In this document: piece by piece, positions 51,743 to 59,295 of the stretch
How positions within the stretch are numbered: position 1 is the stretch's first letter
Layout of the letters: each line of letters opens with the position of its first letter
Assembly (NCBI RefSeq): GCF_000519205.1
Contig: NZ_JAFB01000010.1
Location: 191,963-255,962 of the forward strand
DNA length: 64,000 nt
Direction of reading: 5' to 3'
DNA from: Amycolatopsis taiwanensis DSM 45107
GTDB lineage: Bacteria > Actinomycetota > Actinomycetes > Mycobacteriales > Pseudonocardiaceae
Position numbers and translations under genes: made by a program
The notes under the pieces: model-generated
What the model was told of the DNA's origin: nothing
Database searches by the model: none
What the model saw: the letters and a program-made list of their open reading frames with translations, nothing else

Positions 51743-51767
51743 TGGAGCAAGGTGGATTTGCTACGGA
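51743..51767 (+). repeat. Family A repeat, single arm
   Basis: TGGAGCAAGGTGGATTTGCT plus ACGGA, 11 bp after the wall-hydrolase stop codon. It matches the consensus arm of the perfect 42032 palindrome except at one position (GAGCAAGG versus GAGGAAGG). Confidence 0.85.
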
Positions 51768-51819
51768 ATCCACGCTGCGCCCCGGCACGGGTGAATAGCA
51801 CAGAAGGATTGATCGCCAA

Positions 51820-52920
51820 GTGGCCAAGAAACTCGGCAAGCGCCGCAAGCCCGAACCGAGGGACGCGTTCGGGGCACCGCCACCGCGCCACCCGTCTGGA
51901 CCACCCGCATCGAGCACGCCGCTGGCCGACTACCTGGCGCTGGGCGGGCCGGGCGTGGACGAGAACTACGTCGTGGTGCCGCGCTCGCTGGCCGAATCGA
52001 TGCCGTTGCCCTGGCAGCAACAGCTGGCGAACCTGCTTTCGCACTTCCACGAGGTGCACCGGGGTTTGTCGTGGCCGGTGTATCGCGTCGTGCCTTCGCG
52101 GTACGAGAAGCTCGTCGATCTGGACGAGGAGCAGTTGGCCGAGGCCGGCTACCTGGTGGAGATCGATGCGGACGGGGACATGGTCTACCGGGAGCGCAGC
52201 GGTCGCAAGGTCGAGGACCCGCAGAACACCAGCGTGCTCGTCTCTTGCCTCGATCCGATCCCGCGCCGTGCCGCCGCCGGGCAGCAACCGCCGTCGGAAC
52301 CGCCGCCCCCCGTGCCGATGAACCTGCCCCCGGCGCCGGTCTGGCGGTCGACGCCGAGGTCGCCGTCTCCGGCCGTTCCGCCGCTGCCCGAACCGCCCAA
52401 GAAGGTCTCGACCCCTCGGGAGCCCGCCCCCTTGACCGCCCAATCGGCTCCCGTTGCCCTCCCGCCTATACCCGAGTCACCTCCGGGGGGCGATGCGACG
52501 GCGCCCACCGAAACCGTTTCGTCCGAACCTCTCGAGCCATCGCCTGCCACCGCCCCCAACGGACCCGATGCGCGCGGCAGCGTCGATCCAGTGCCTCCCG
52601 CGGCCGCGGAAACGACGCCCGCCCAGTCCGTGCGCCCGGCGACGGAACCGGCGCCACCTGTTCCGCCGGCCACGCAGGTTCCCGAACCCGTGCCTTCCCC
52701 GATCGAGCAGCCGGCGCCGCCGGTCTCCGTCACGCCGCCCACCGCGGAGATCCCAGCCGCACCCGTCCCCGACGCTGATGCAGACACACCGCCACACGGT
52801 CTCCCACTCAAACGGCGCGGCTGGTTCGACGAGCCGCCAGATGACTCGTCGGACACGTCCGTCCAGTTCGGCCCGACCGGCGAGTCGACCGAGATCCCAT
52901 ACCGTTACCGCGCCCCGTGA
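51820..52920 (+). CDS. Hypothetical protein with Pro-rich C-terminal half
   Basis: A 366-residue protein of unknown function. Residues about 30-150 form a compact, well-conserved-looking region (YLALGGPGVDENYVVVPRSL, then PWQQQLANLLSHFHEVHRGL). From about 155 to 340 it is Pro/Ala/Glu low complexity and probably disordered, ending with a short charged tail (LKRRGWFDEPPDD). There is no signal peptide and no TM. GTG 51820 follows AGAAGGA. It is the last gene of the secretion-like locus on the same strand and could be a cytoplasmic accessory or substrate-linked factor. Confidence 0.6.
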   Translation: MAKKLGKRRKPEPRDAFGAPPPRHPSGPPASSTPLADYLALGGPGVDENYVVVPRSLAESMPLPWQQQLANLLSHFHEVHRGLSWPVYRVVPSRYEKLVDLDEEQLAEAGYLVEIDADGDMVYRERSGRKVEDPQNTSVLVSCLDPIPRRAAAGQQPPSEPPPPVPMNLPPAPVWRSTPRSPSPAVPPLPEPPKKVSTPREPAPLTAQSAPVALPPIPESPPGGDATAPTETVSSEPLEPSPATAPNGPDARGSVDPVPPAAAETTPAQSVRPATEPAPPVPPATQVPEPVPSPIEQPAPPVSVTPPTAEIPAAPVPDADADTPPHGLPLKRRGWFDEPPDDSSDTSVQFGPTGESTEIPYRYRAP

Positions 52921-53002
52921 CTTGCTCGTAGACAGCGCTGAAGGCCGCAATCGGCAGAGGTGGCGGCGTCTTCGACGTCCACCGGCCTGGAACACTGACG
53001 GT

Positions 53003-53161
53003 ATGAATGCGGGTGGTGTCAGTGCGGAGGAAGGCGGCGACCCGGCCTGCTGGCTCGGACGGGTGTGCCCGGAGTGTGGGCTGTTCGCCGACGAGCCGGC
53101 GCCCACCACCTGTGTGCGCTGTGGCGCCGAACTACCAGCAGCCGAGCCGGAGGAGGAGTAG
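53003..53161 (+). CDS. Small zinc-ribbon protein
   Basis: A 52-residue protein with CPECGLFADEPAPTTCVRCG (about 22-41), a compact C4 zinc ribbon, followed by an acidic tail (AEPEEE). ATG 53003 starts 82 bp after the previous gene; the same frame is open far upstream, but that part overlaps the Pro-rich gene. Its stop codon is 3 bp before the next GTG, so it is probably translated together with the small membrane protein downstream. Role unknown. Confidence 0.65.
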   Translation: MNAGGVSAEEGGDPACWLGRVCPECGLFADEPAPTTCVRCGAELPAAEPEEE

Positions 53162-53164
53162 GAC

Positions 53165-53575
53165 GTGAACCCGGTCGCCGCCGCCGCTTGCTTCACCTGG
53201 TTCGGAATGGTGCTGGCCATCTCGTTCCTGGAGGCGCCGCTGAAATTCCGCGCCCCGGGCGTGACGGTGCCGATCGGGCTGGGCATCGGGCGGATCGTGT
53301 TCCGTGCGCTCAACGCGGCTGAGATCGTGCTGGCGATCGTGGTCGTGGTTGCCGTCGTCCTCGCCGGGCCGCATCCGGTCGTCCTGACCAGCGCGCTGAT
53401 CCCGGTCGCCGTGCTGGCAGCGCGACTGGGTGCCGTGCGGCCATGGCTCAACCGCCGGTCGGACCGGGTGCTGGCGGGTGAGGAACTGCCCCGGTCACGG
53501 GGCCATCTGGCCTATGTCGCGCTGGAGGTCGTCAAGGTGGCCGCACTCCTCTGGCTTGGCATCCAGACGGTGTAG
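53165..53575 (+). CDS. Small four-TM membrane protein
   Basis: A 136-residue polytopic protein with hydrophobic stretches at about 5-22, 35-60 (VLAIVVVVAVVLAGPHPVVL region), 70-90 and 115-133. The family is not recognised. GTG 53165 is preceded by GGAGGAGGAG, the strongest ribosome site in this stretch. It pairs with the zinc-ribbon gene upstream. No motif hints at function. Confidence 0.65.
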   Translation: MNPVAAAACFTWFGMVLAISFLEAPLKFRAPGVTVPIGLGIGRIVFRALNAAEIVLAIVVVVAVVLAGPHPVVLTSALIPVAVLAARLGAVRPWLNRRSDRVLAGEELPRSRGHLAYVALEVVKVAALLWLGIQTV

Positions 53576-53659
53576 CACCGCGCGACTCGGCAAGATACAC
53601 CCAAGTGGCCCAGCCCCGAAGGAGGGATCGATCCGCCCCTGGCGGGTTAGGGTGCTTGT

Positions 53660-55078
53660 GTGGCCCTCGTGATCCGCACTCACTCGGCGGACGGCGACTT
53701 CGGTCGTCTGCGCGCCGAGTTCGAGCTGCCGGAGTCGTTCGGGGCCGATGTGCTGGCCGAGGCCGAGTCCGCGGTGATGGACCCGTCGCAGTTCATCGGT
53801 GACCGTGAGGACGCCACCGACCTGCCGTTCGTGACCGTCGATCCAGCCGGCGCGAAGGATCTCGACCAGGCCGTGGTGATCGACTCCCGTCGCCGGGACG
53901 GTTTCCGGGTGCACTACGCGATCGCCGACGTCGCCGGATTCGTGCGCCCTGGCGGATCGGTCGACACCGAGGCCCGGCGGCGTGGTCAAACGCTGTATCT
54001 GCCCGACGGCAACGTTCCGCTGCATCCACCGGTGCTGTCCGAAGGCGCGGCAAGCCTCCTGCCCGGCGAAATCCGTCCGGCCGTGCTGTGGACGATCGAC
54101 CTCGACTCCGCTGCGGAGCCGGTCGACGTCCGGGTGCGCCGGGCCTGGGTCCGCTCGACGGAGCAGTTCGACTACGAAACGGTCCAGGCCGCACTCGACG
54201 CCGGCGTGCCGCATCCCTCCCTTGCCGCGCTTGGAGAACTGGGCGCGATGCGTCGCGCATCGGCGGTGCGACGTGGTGCCGTCGAACTCCAGCTCCCGGA
54301 GCAGGCGATTGGCGGTGACGCCGGGAACGGCTGGGTGCTGGGCATGCGTCCCCGCACCGACGTGGAGGCCTGGAACGCGGAGCTCTCCCTGCTCACCGGG
54401 ATGGCGGCCGCGTCCCTCATGGTCGAGGCCAAGATCGGGGTGCTCCGGACGCTTCCGGATGCCGACGCCGAGTCGGTGGACTGGCTGCGTCGATCGGCGC
54501 ACGCGCTGGGCATCGTCTGGCCGGAGAGCACCGGCGTGTCCGAACTTCTCACCGGCCTGGACCCCACGCTGCCCGAGTCGATGGCCCTCTACGCGTGCAC
54601 AACCCGGCTACTGCGCGGCGCGGGTTACACCTCCTTCGAGGGTGAACTGCCGGGTTCGGTCGGTCACGCCGGGGTCGGCGCGCCGTACGCGCACGTCACC
54701 GCGCCGATCCGCCGGTTGGTGGACCGGTTCACCACCGAGATCTGTCTCGCGGTGAGCGCCGGAGCGCCGGTGCCCGACTGGGTACGGGCCGCCTTGCCCG
54801 CGTTGCCCACATTGATGAGCGCGTCGGACAGCCTCGCCGCCCGCGTCGAGCGAGCCTGCATCGATCAGGTCGAGGCGTGGATGCTGCGCGAACTGATCGG
54901 CGGAACGTTCGAGGCGGTGGTGCTGCGCGCAGAGGAGGCGCGTGCGGAGATTCTGGTGGAGAATCCGCCCGTGATGGGTAAGTGCGCCGGGGCGAACCTG
55001 CCCGAGGGCGAGCGGATCACGGTCCGGCTGATCTCGGTCGACGTGGAGCGGCGGAAGGTCGCCTTCGAGCGGGCGTGA
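53660..55078 (+). CDS. RNB-domain exoribonuclease
   Basis: A 472-residue RNase II/R-family protein. The RNB domain contains VDPAGAKDLDQAVVIDSRRR (about 54-73) with the metal-binding Asp residues and YAIADVAGFVRPG. The C-terminal PYAHVTAPIRRLVDRFTTEI (about 335-355) is the family signature. The N-terminal cold-shock domains of RNase R are missing and only a short C-terminal S1-like segment remains, typical of the compact actinobacterial form. GTG 53660 follows TAGGGT by 6 nt and is probably leaderless. It degrades structured RNA 3' to 5'. Confidence 0.93.
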   Translation: MALVIRTHSADGDFGRLRAEFELPESFGADVLAEAESAVMDPSQFIGDREDATDLPFVTVDPAGAKDLDQAVVIDSRRRDGFRVHYAIADVAGFVRPGGSVDTEARRRGQTLYLPDGNVPLHPPVLSEGAASLLPGEIRPAVLWTIDLDSAAEPVDVRVRRAWVRSTEQFDYETVQAALDAGVPHPSLAALGELGAMRRASAVRRGAVELQLPEQAIGGDAGNGWVLGMRPRTDVEAWNAELSLLTGMAAASLMVEAKIGVLRTLPDADAESVDWLRRSAHALGIVWPESTGVSELLTGLDPTLPESMALYACTTRLLRGAGYTSFEGELPGSVGHAGVGAPYAHVTAPIRRLVDRFTTEICLAVSAGAPVPDWVRAALPALPTLMSASDSLAARVERACIDQVEAWMLRELIGGTFEAVVLRAEEARAEILVENPPVMGKCAGANLPEGERITVRLISVDVERRKVAFERA

Positions 55079-55118
55079 TGGATGACGTGATCCGAACCGA
55101 GCGTGTTGAGGCCGAGCT

Positions 55119-55889
55119 ATGACCTTGTTCGACGATCTCGGCGCCGATGTGCCGACCCGAGGTGTCCCGGAACGAGTGGTGTCGCTGGTGCCGGCGCTGA
55201 CCGAGGCAATCGAGGCGACGGTGCCGGGAAGGCTTGTCGGGGTGACCGACTACTGCACCCACCCAGCGGGCTTGGCAGTGACGCGGGTGGGCGGGTCGAA
55301 GTACCCGAAGATCGATCGGGTGCTCGCCTTGCGCCCGGACCTGGTGCTGGCGAACTCGGAGGAGAATCGCCCCGAGGACGTGGAAATCCTGCGGGGCAAC
55401 GGCTTTCCGGTGTGGGTGATGCGTGCGCCGGCCACGGTACCGCACGCGCTCGCGTCGTTACGCCGGTTGCTGGCGCAGGCTTTGGAGACCGTCGAACCGC
55501 GCTGGCTGGTCGAGGCCGAAGAGTTGTGGCGGGAAACCGTTCCGGCCTGGACGCGGGCGGTGGTACCGGTCTGGCGCAAGCCGTGGGTGATCCTGGGCCG
55601 GGACACCTTCGGCGGCGACGTGCTGCAGCGCCTTGGAGTCTCCATCGTGTACGGGGACTACCCCGAGCGGTATCCGCGGCCGAAACTCGACGAACTCCGG
55701 TCATGGTTCGCGAGCGGGATGGCCGACCTGCTCGTGCTGCCCGACGAGCCGTACGAATTCACTCACGAGGACGGGCCCGACGCCTTTCCCGGGGTCCGCT
55801 ACGCGCTGGTGTCCGGCCGATATCTCACTTGGTACGGACCATCGTTGCTGGTCGCTCATCAGGAACTCTCGGCGGCGCTGGAACGCTGA
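55119..55889 (+). CDS. Periplasmic-binding-like protein (BtuF fold), cytosolic
   Basis: A 256-residue helical-backbone metal receptor of the BtuF/FecB fold. It has VPERVVSLVPALTEAIEATV (about 16-35), VGVTDYCTHPAGL and VGGSKYPKIDRVLALRPDLV (about 57-78). No signal peptide or lipobox is present, so it is cytoplasmic and not a transport receptor in the ordinary sense. Related proteins without a signal have been annotated as cobalamin-binding. Start ATG 55119, 40 bp after the RNB gene. Confidence 0.85.
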   Translation: MTLFDDLGADVPTRGVPERVVSLVPALTEAIEATVPGRLVGVTDYCTHPAGLAVTRVGGSKYPKIDRVLALRPDLVLANSEENRPEDVEILRGNGFPVWVMRAPATVPHALASLRRLLAQALETVEPRWLVEAEELWRETVPAWTRAVVPVWRKPWVILGRDTFGGDVLQRLGVSIVYGDYPERYPRPKLDELRSWFASGMADLLVLPDEPYEFTHEDGPDAFPGVRYALVSGRYLTWYGPSLLVAHQELSAALER

Positions 55890-55900
55890 CCGCTGCTCGC

Positions 55901-55988
55901 CGCGAGTCCCACGTTCCCGTTGCGCGTGTCCCACGCTCCGGTCTACCGGAATGTGGGACTCACACGACGGGAACGTGGGACACGCGTC
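55901..55988. repeat. Family B intergenic inverted repeat, copy 2
   Basis: An inverted repeat of about 37-bp arms. The left arm, GTCCCACGTTCCCGT and onward, ends CCGGT; the right arm begins ACCGG and ends ACGGGAACGTGGGAC. The arms match at 31 of 37 positions with a 2-nt centre. It lies 12 bp after the BtuF-like gene. The same family, less preserved, lies at 8953-9073. Confidence 0.8.
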
Positions 55989-56078
55989 AAATGTGACGCC
56001 GTGCCTGTGACAGCGGCGCCTTGAAGTCGGGTAGCTTCGTCGCCGAACCTGTGCTTTGCGCTTGAAGAAAGGTCCAGA

Positions 56079-56419
56079 ATGTCCGCTGTGACATATGCCG
56101 ACGCAATTGTCGTCGGCGTGCCGACGAGATGACCGCCGGCTTCTCGGCTCAGCCGACCATGCCGATGCGTGCGATCAGCGTTGCGGAAGCCGACGCTGCG
56201 CGCTTCGCTTATTTCCTTGCCACACCAGCGATCTTGGGTGCGGGCCTGCTGAAGATGCCGTCGCGGCGGAAGCCGGAGAACCACGCGTCGCTCGGGCCGG
56301 CCATAGTGGGCAGTCTGGTGGCCTTCGTCGCCGGCCACCTGTCGGTCTGGTTCCTCGTCTCCTCTTTCGATAGCCGCGCACTGACCCGTATTGTGGAATC
56401 GCCGGACTGGTCAGTTTGA
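56079..56419 (+). pseudogene. Broken undecaprenyl-diphosphate phosphatase (uppP/bacA)
   Basis: Bases 56079-56128 encode SAVTYADAIVVGV, the start of the UppP second repeat. The frame then stops and continues in another frame from 56129: AISVAEADAARFAYFLATPA then ILGAGLLKMP and a final VAGHLSVWFLVSSF. The catalytic PGxSRSG segment expected in between is missing, and the protein ends in unrelated residues (TRIVESPDWSV). I see neither the N-terminal half nor a usable single frame, so I treat it as a pseudogene remnant. It overlaps nothing and lies 13 bp before the ctaG-like gene. Confidence 0.75.
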
Positions 56420-56432
56420 TCCTTTTCGCCAC

Positions 56433-57368
56433 ATGATTGCTCCGCTTTCCTGGGAACGGGTGTTCACGGCCTGGACGCCCGATTTTGCCGCGCTGGTTTT
56501 CGTGCTGGTCCTGGGCGGCGGATACATCCACCTCGCGCGCCGGGTCCCCGGCTGGTCCCGTGTCCGCACGGTCGCGTTCCTGGCCGGGCTCGCGACGATA
56601 CTGCTGGTGACGTGCTCGTTCCTGGGTGTCTACGACCGAGTCCTGTTCTGGCCGCGGGCGGTGCAGATCGTGGTTCTGCTGATGGTCACGCCGCTGCTGC
56701 TCGCCCTCGGTGCCCCGCTCACGCTGCTGCTGTCGACACTTCCCGGCGCACAGCGGTTGCGGGCCATCGGGCACGGCCGGGTGGCCAGGGCGCTCACCTT
56801 CCCCCTCGTGGTCACCGTACTGCTGATCGTTCCACCGTTTCTGATCTACCTAACCCCGCTGTACGAGTTGTGCCTGCGGAACTCGGCGGTCGATTCGCTG
56901 GTCCGGCTGGTGCTTGTCGGATGCGGGTTCGTTTACTTCTGGACCCGGTTGCGGGTGGACCCGACCCCGCGCGAGGACCATCACCTCGTCTCGTTCGGGA
57001 TCAGCCTGACCGACGTGATCGTCGATGCCGCCCTCGGGCTGGTGCTGTGGCTGGGCCCGCTGCGCGCGGCCGGCTACTACCACGCGCTTGGCCGAACCTG
57101 GGGCCCGGACCTGCGTACCGACCAGATCATCGGAGCCGGGGTGCTGTGGATCGGTGGTGACCTGGCCGGCCTGCCGTTCGTCGGGGCGCTGATGCGTCGG
57201 TGGATGCACGAAGACCAACGGCAGGCCGAGCGGATCGACCAGGAACTCGACGCCGAGGAACAGACGGCCCGCTCCACCGCGGAACGGGCCGACTCCTCGA
57301 CCGGGCTGTGGTGGGAAAGTGATCCCGCCCTCACCGAGCGGTTCAAGCGCGAGCGGGGACAGCCGTGA
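56433..57368 (+). CDS. Cytochrome c oxidase assembly factor CtaG-like (caa3 type)
   Basis: A 311-residue polytopic protein of the CtaG_caa3 family (PF09678). It has about seven TM spans, with SFLGVYDRVLFWPRAVQIVV (about 65-84) and TPLLLALGAPLTLLLSTLPG (about 88-107) as conserved segments. A YFWTRLRVDPTPREDHHLVS region carries likely metal-binding His residues near 185-195. A charged cytoplasmic tail of about 50 residues ends the protein. ATG 56433 is chosen because upstream residues are non-conserved and overlap the uppP remnant. Probably handles copper for terminal oxidase assembly. Confidence 0.9.
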   Translation: MIAPLSWERVFTAWTPDFAALVFVLVLGGGYIHLARRVPGWSRVRTVAFLAGLATILLVTCSFLGVYDRVLFWPRAVQIVVLLMVTPLLLALGAPLTLLLSTLPGAQRLRAIGHGRVARALTFPLVVTVLLIVPPFLIYLTPLYELCLRNSAVDSLVRLVLVGCGFVYFWTRLRVDPTPREDHHLVSFGISLTDVIVDAALGLVLWLGPLRAAGYYHALGRTWGPDLRTDQIIGAGVLWIGGDLAGLPFVGALMRRWMHEDQRQAERIDQELDAEEQTARSTAERADSSTGLWWESDPALTERFKRERGQP

Positions 57369-57448
57369 AGCAGGCGGCCCACCGCAAGCGGCCGGCGTTG
57401 CTTTGGAAGAACTAGTTGGAGCCCGCTGTTCGGAACACCGCCTGCCGA

Positions 57449-58297
57449 TCAGTGGAAGGCGTGTTCGGGGGCTGGGAACTCGCCGCGGCGGACCTCGTCG
57501 GCGAAGGCTGCGGCGGCTTCGGAGAGCACTCCGGCCAGGTCGGCATAGCGTTTGACGAAACGCGGGGTCCTGCCGCGACGCAGCCCGGCCATGTCCTGCC
57601 ACACGAGCACCTGCGCGTCACAGTCGGAGCCCGCGCCGATCCCGATCGTGGGGATCCGCAGCTCGTGTGTGACCCGCTTGGCCACTTCGGCCGGGACCAT
57701 CTCCATCACCACCGCGAACGCGCCGGCTTCCTGCAGTGCCAGGGCGTCGGCCACCAGTTCGTCGCCAGCCTCGCCACGCCCCTGAACGCGGTATCCACCG
57801 AGGTTGTGCTCGCTTTGCGGGGTGAAACCGATGTGCCCCATGACCGGTACTCCGGCCGACGTGACGGCTTCGACATGCGTCGCGAACCGGCGCCCGCCTT
57901 CCAGCTTCACGGCGTGGGCGCGGCCTTCCTTCATGAACCGTACCGAAGTGGCCAGTGCCTGCTCGGGAGAGAGCTGGTAGGAGCCGAATGGCAGGTCCGC
58001 GACGACCAGTGCCCGCTTCGCCGCGCGAGTGACCGCGCGGACCAGCGGCAGCAGTTCGTCCACGGTCACGGGAAGCGACGTGTCGTAGCCGAACACGTTG
58101 TTCGCGGCCGAGTCGCCGACGAGCAGTACCGGAATGCCCGCTTCGTCGAACAGTTGCGCCGTATACATGTCGTAGGCGGTGAGCATCGGCCATGGCTCCC
58201 CGCGTTCCTTGAGTTCCTGCAGGTGGTGAATGCGTACCCGCCGGGTCGGCGCACTGGCGCCGCTACCGTATGGAGCCGTTTCGGGGTGCTGGGACAT
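57449..58297 (-). CDS. panB: 3-methyl-2-oxobutanoate hydroxymethyltransferase
   Basis: A 282-residue ketopantoate hydroxymethyltransferase, the first committed step of pantothenate/CoA synthesis. TIM-barrel landmarks: [20 protein letters not shown] (about 38-57), [19 protein letters not shown] (Mg-binding Asp), [13 protein letters not shown] (about 150) and [10 protein letters not shown]. The [20 protein letters not shown] signature near residue 220 completes it. ATG 58297 (MSQHPE) is chosen over an upstream in-frame ATG. It stands alone, with no panC or panD nearby. Confidence 0.97.
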   Translation of the reverse strand: MSQHPETAPYGSGASAPTRRVRIHHLQELKERGEPWPMLTAYDMYTAQLFDEAGIPVLLVGDSAANNVFGYDTSLPVTVDELLPLVRAVTRAAKRALVVADLPFGSYQLSPEQALATSVRFMKEGRAHAVKLEGGRRFATHVEAVTSAGVPVMGHIGFTPQSEHNLGGYRVQGRGEAGDELVADALALQEAGAFAVVMEMVPAEVAKRVTHELRIPTIGIGAGSDCDAQVLVWQDMAGLRRGRTPRFVKRYADLAGVLSEAAAAFADEVRRGEFPAPEHAFH

Positions 58298-58552
58298 CCT
58301 CGTCAACCGTCCTTCCCTCGAGGCCGTGAAACCGGTCCCCGGGTCGTGGATCTGGAAAATCCAGCGTGACACTCGCCGCGGGCATCCCCCAAGGCTGTGC
58401 GATGAGCTTCACACGGTGGTGAAGGGGCCGCACAGGAAGGCACCTTCGGCTTCGGCGACGCGAGCGCCACCGTGCCGCAGACGAAGACCACTGGCGACTG
58501 GATCGTTGTTCTTTTGATCGGCGCCATGTTCATCGTGGGCAGGCCCTTGAGA
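58298..58552. other. Intergenic segment before the two-component system
   Basis: 255 bp between panB (its 5' end) and the response regulator stop. An open plus-strand frame here reads TFGFGDASATVPQTKTTGDW then IVVLLIGAMFIVG, resembling the end of a lost small membrane protein, but it has no convincing start. I cannot support a gene. Confidence 0.3.
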
Positions 58553-59278
58553 TCAGTGATCCTCCGCCGCGCCGGGCCTCGCCTCCGCGGACGTGCCGGC
58601 TTCGGGCTCGGCAGCGGCAAGCCGGTACCCGACACCGCGCAACGTCTGGATCGTGTGTGTGCCGAACGGGTTGTCGATCTTCTTACGCAGGTATCCGATG
58701 TAGACCTCGACCACGTTCTCGTCGCCCTCGTAGTGGGCATCCCAGACGTGGCTGAGAATCTCGTTCTTGGTCAGCGCTTCCCCCCGCCGGCGCAGCAGAA
58801 ACTCCAGCAGCCCGAACTCCCGCGCGGTCAGTTCGATCCTGGTCTGCCCTCTGTGGACGGTGCGAGCAGCGGGGTCGAGCCGCAGGTCACCGGCGGTCAG
58901 CACGGCGGGCCGAGCCGGTGCGCCTCGGCGCAACAGGGCTCGCAGGCGGGCGAGCAGCACCACGTAGGAGAACGGTTTGGTGAGGTAGTCGTCGGCCCCG
59001 AGGTCGAAGGCGTCCGCCTCGTCGTACTCGCCGTCCTTCGCGGTGAGCATGAGCACGGGCGTCCAGCGCTCGGTCGCGCGAAGGCGCTTCAGTACCTCGT
59101 AACCCGACAGCTCGGGCAGCATGATGTCCAGCACGATCACGTCGTAGGCGCGCTCGGTGGCGGCCCAGAGTCCTTCCGGGCCGGTATGCACCACGTCGAC
59201 GGTGAAGCCCTCGGCGATCAGCCCTCGGCGCAGTGTTTCGGCGAACGGCCGCTCGTCCTCGACCACCAGCACACGCAT
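58553..59278 (-). CDS. OmpR-family response regulator
   Basis: A 241-residue two-component response regulator. The receiver domain (1-120) has Glu7-Asp8, phosphoacceptor Asp51 (VIVLDIMLPELSGYEV), and Lys in LTKPFSY near 101. The C-terminal winged helix (about 130-225) includes LTAREFGLLEFLLRR and HTIQTLRGVGYRL. ATG 59278 starts 17 bp after the sensor kinase stop, so kinase and regulator are co-transcribed, kinase first. Resembles MprA/CseB-type envelope-stress regulators in length and layout, but the stimulus cannot be inferred. Confidence 0.95.
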   Translation of the reverse strand: MRVLVVEDERPFAETLRRGLIAEGFTVDVVHTGPEGLWAATERAYDVIVLDIMLPELSGYEVLKRLRATERWTPVLMLTAKDGEYDEADAFDLGADDYLTKPFSYVVLLARLRALLRRGAPARPAVLTAGDLRLDPAARTVHRGQTRIELTAREFGLLEFLLRRRGEALTKNEILSHVWDAHYEGDENVVEVYIGYLRKKIDNPFGTHTIQTLRGVGYRLAAAEPEAGTSAEARPGAAEDH

Positions 59279-59295
59279 GCGATCAGTGTCCCCGG

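Noticed and set aside
44037..52920. Integrative conjugative element or plasmid remnant
   Set aside because: No integrase, relaxase, coupling protein, tRNA-anchored direct repeats or change in base composition at the edges is visible within the window.
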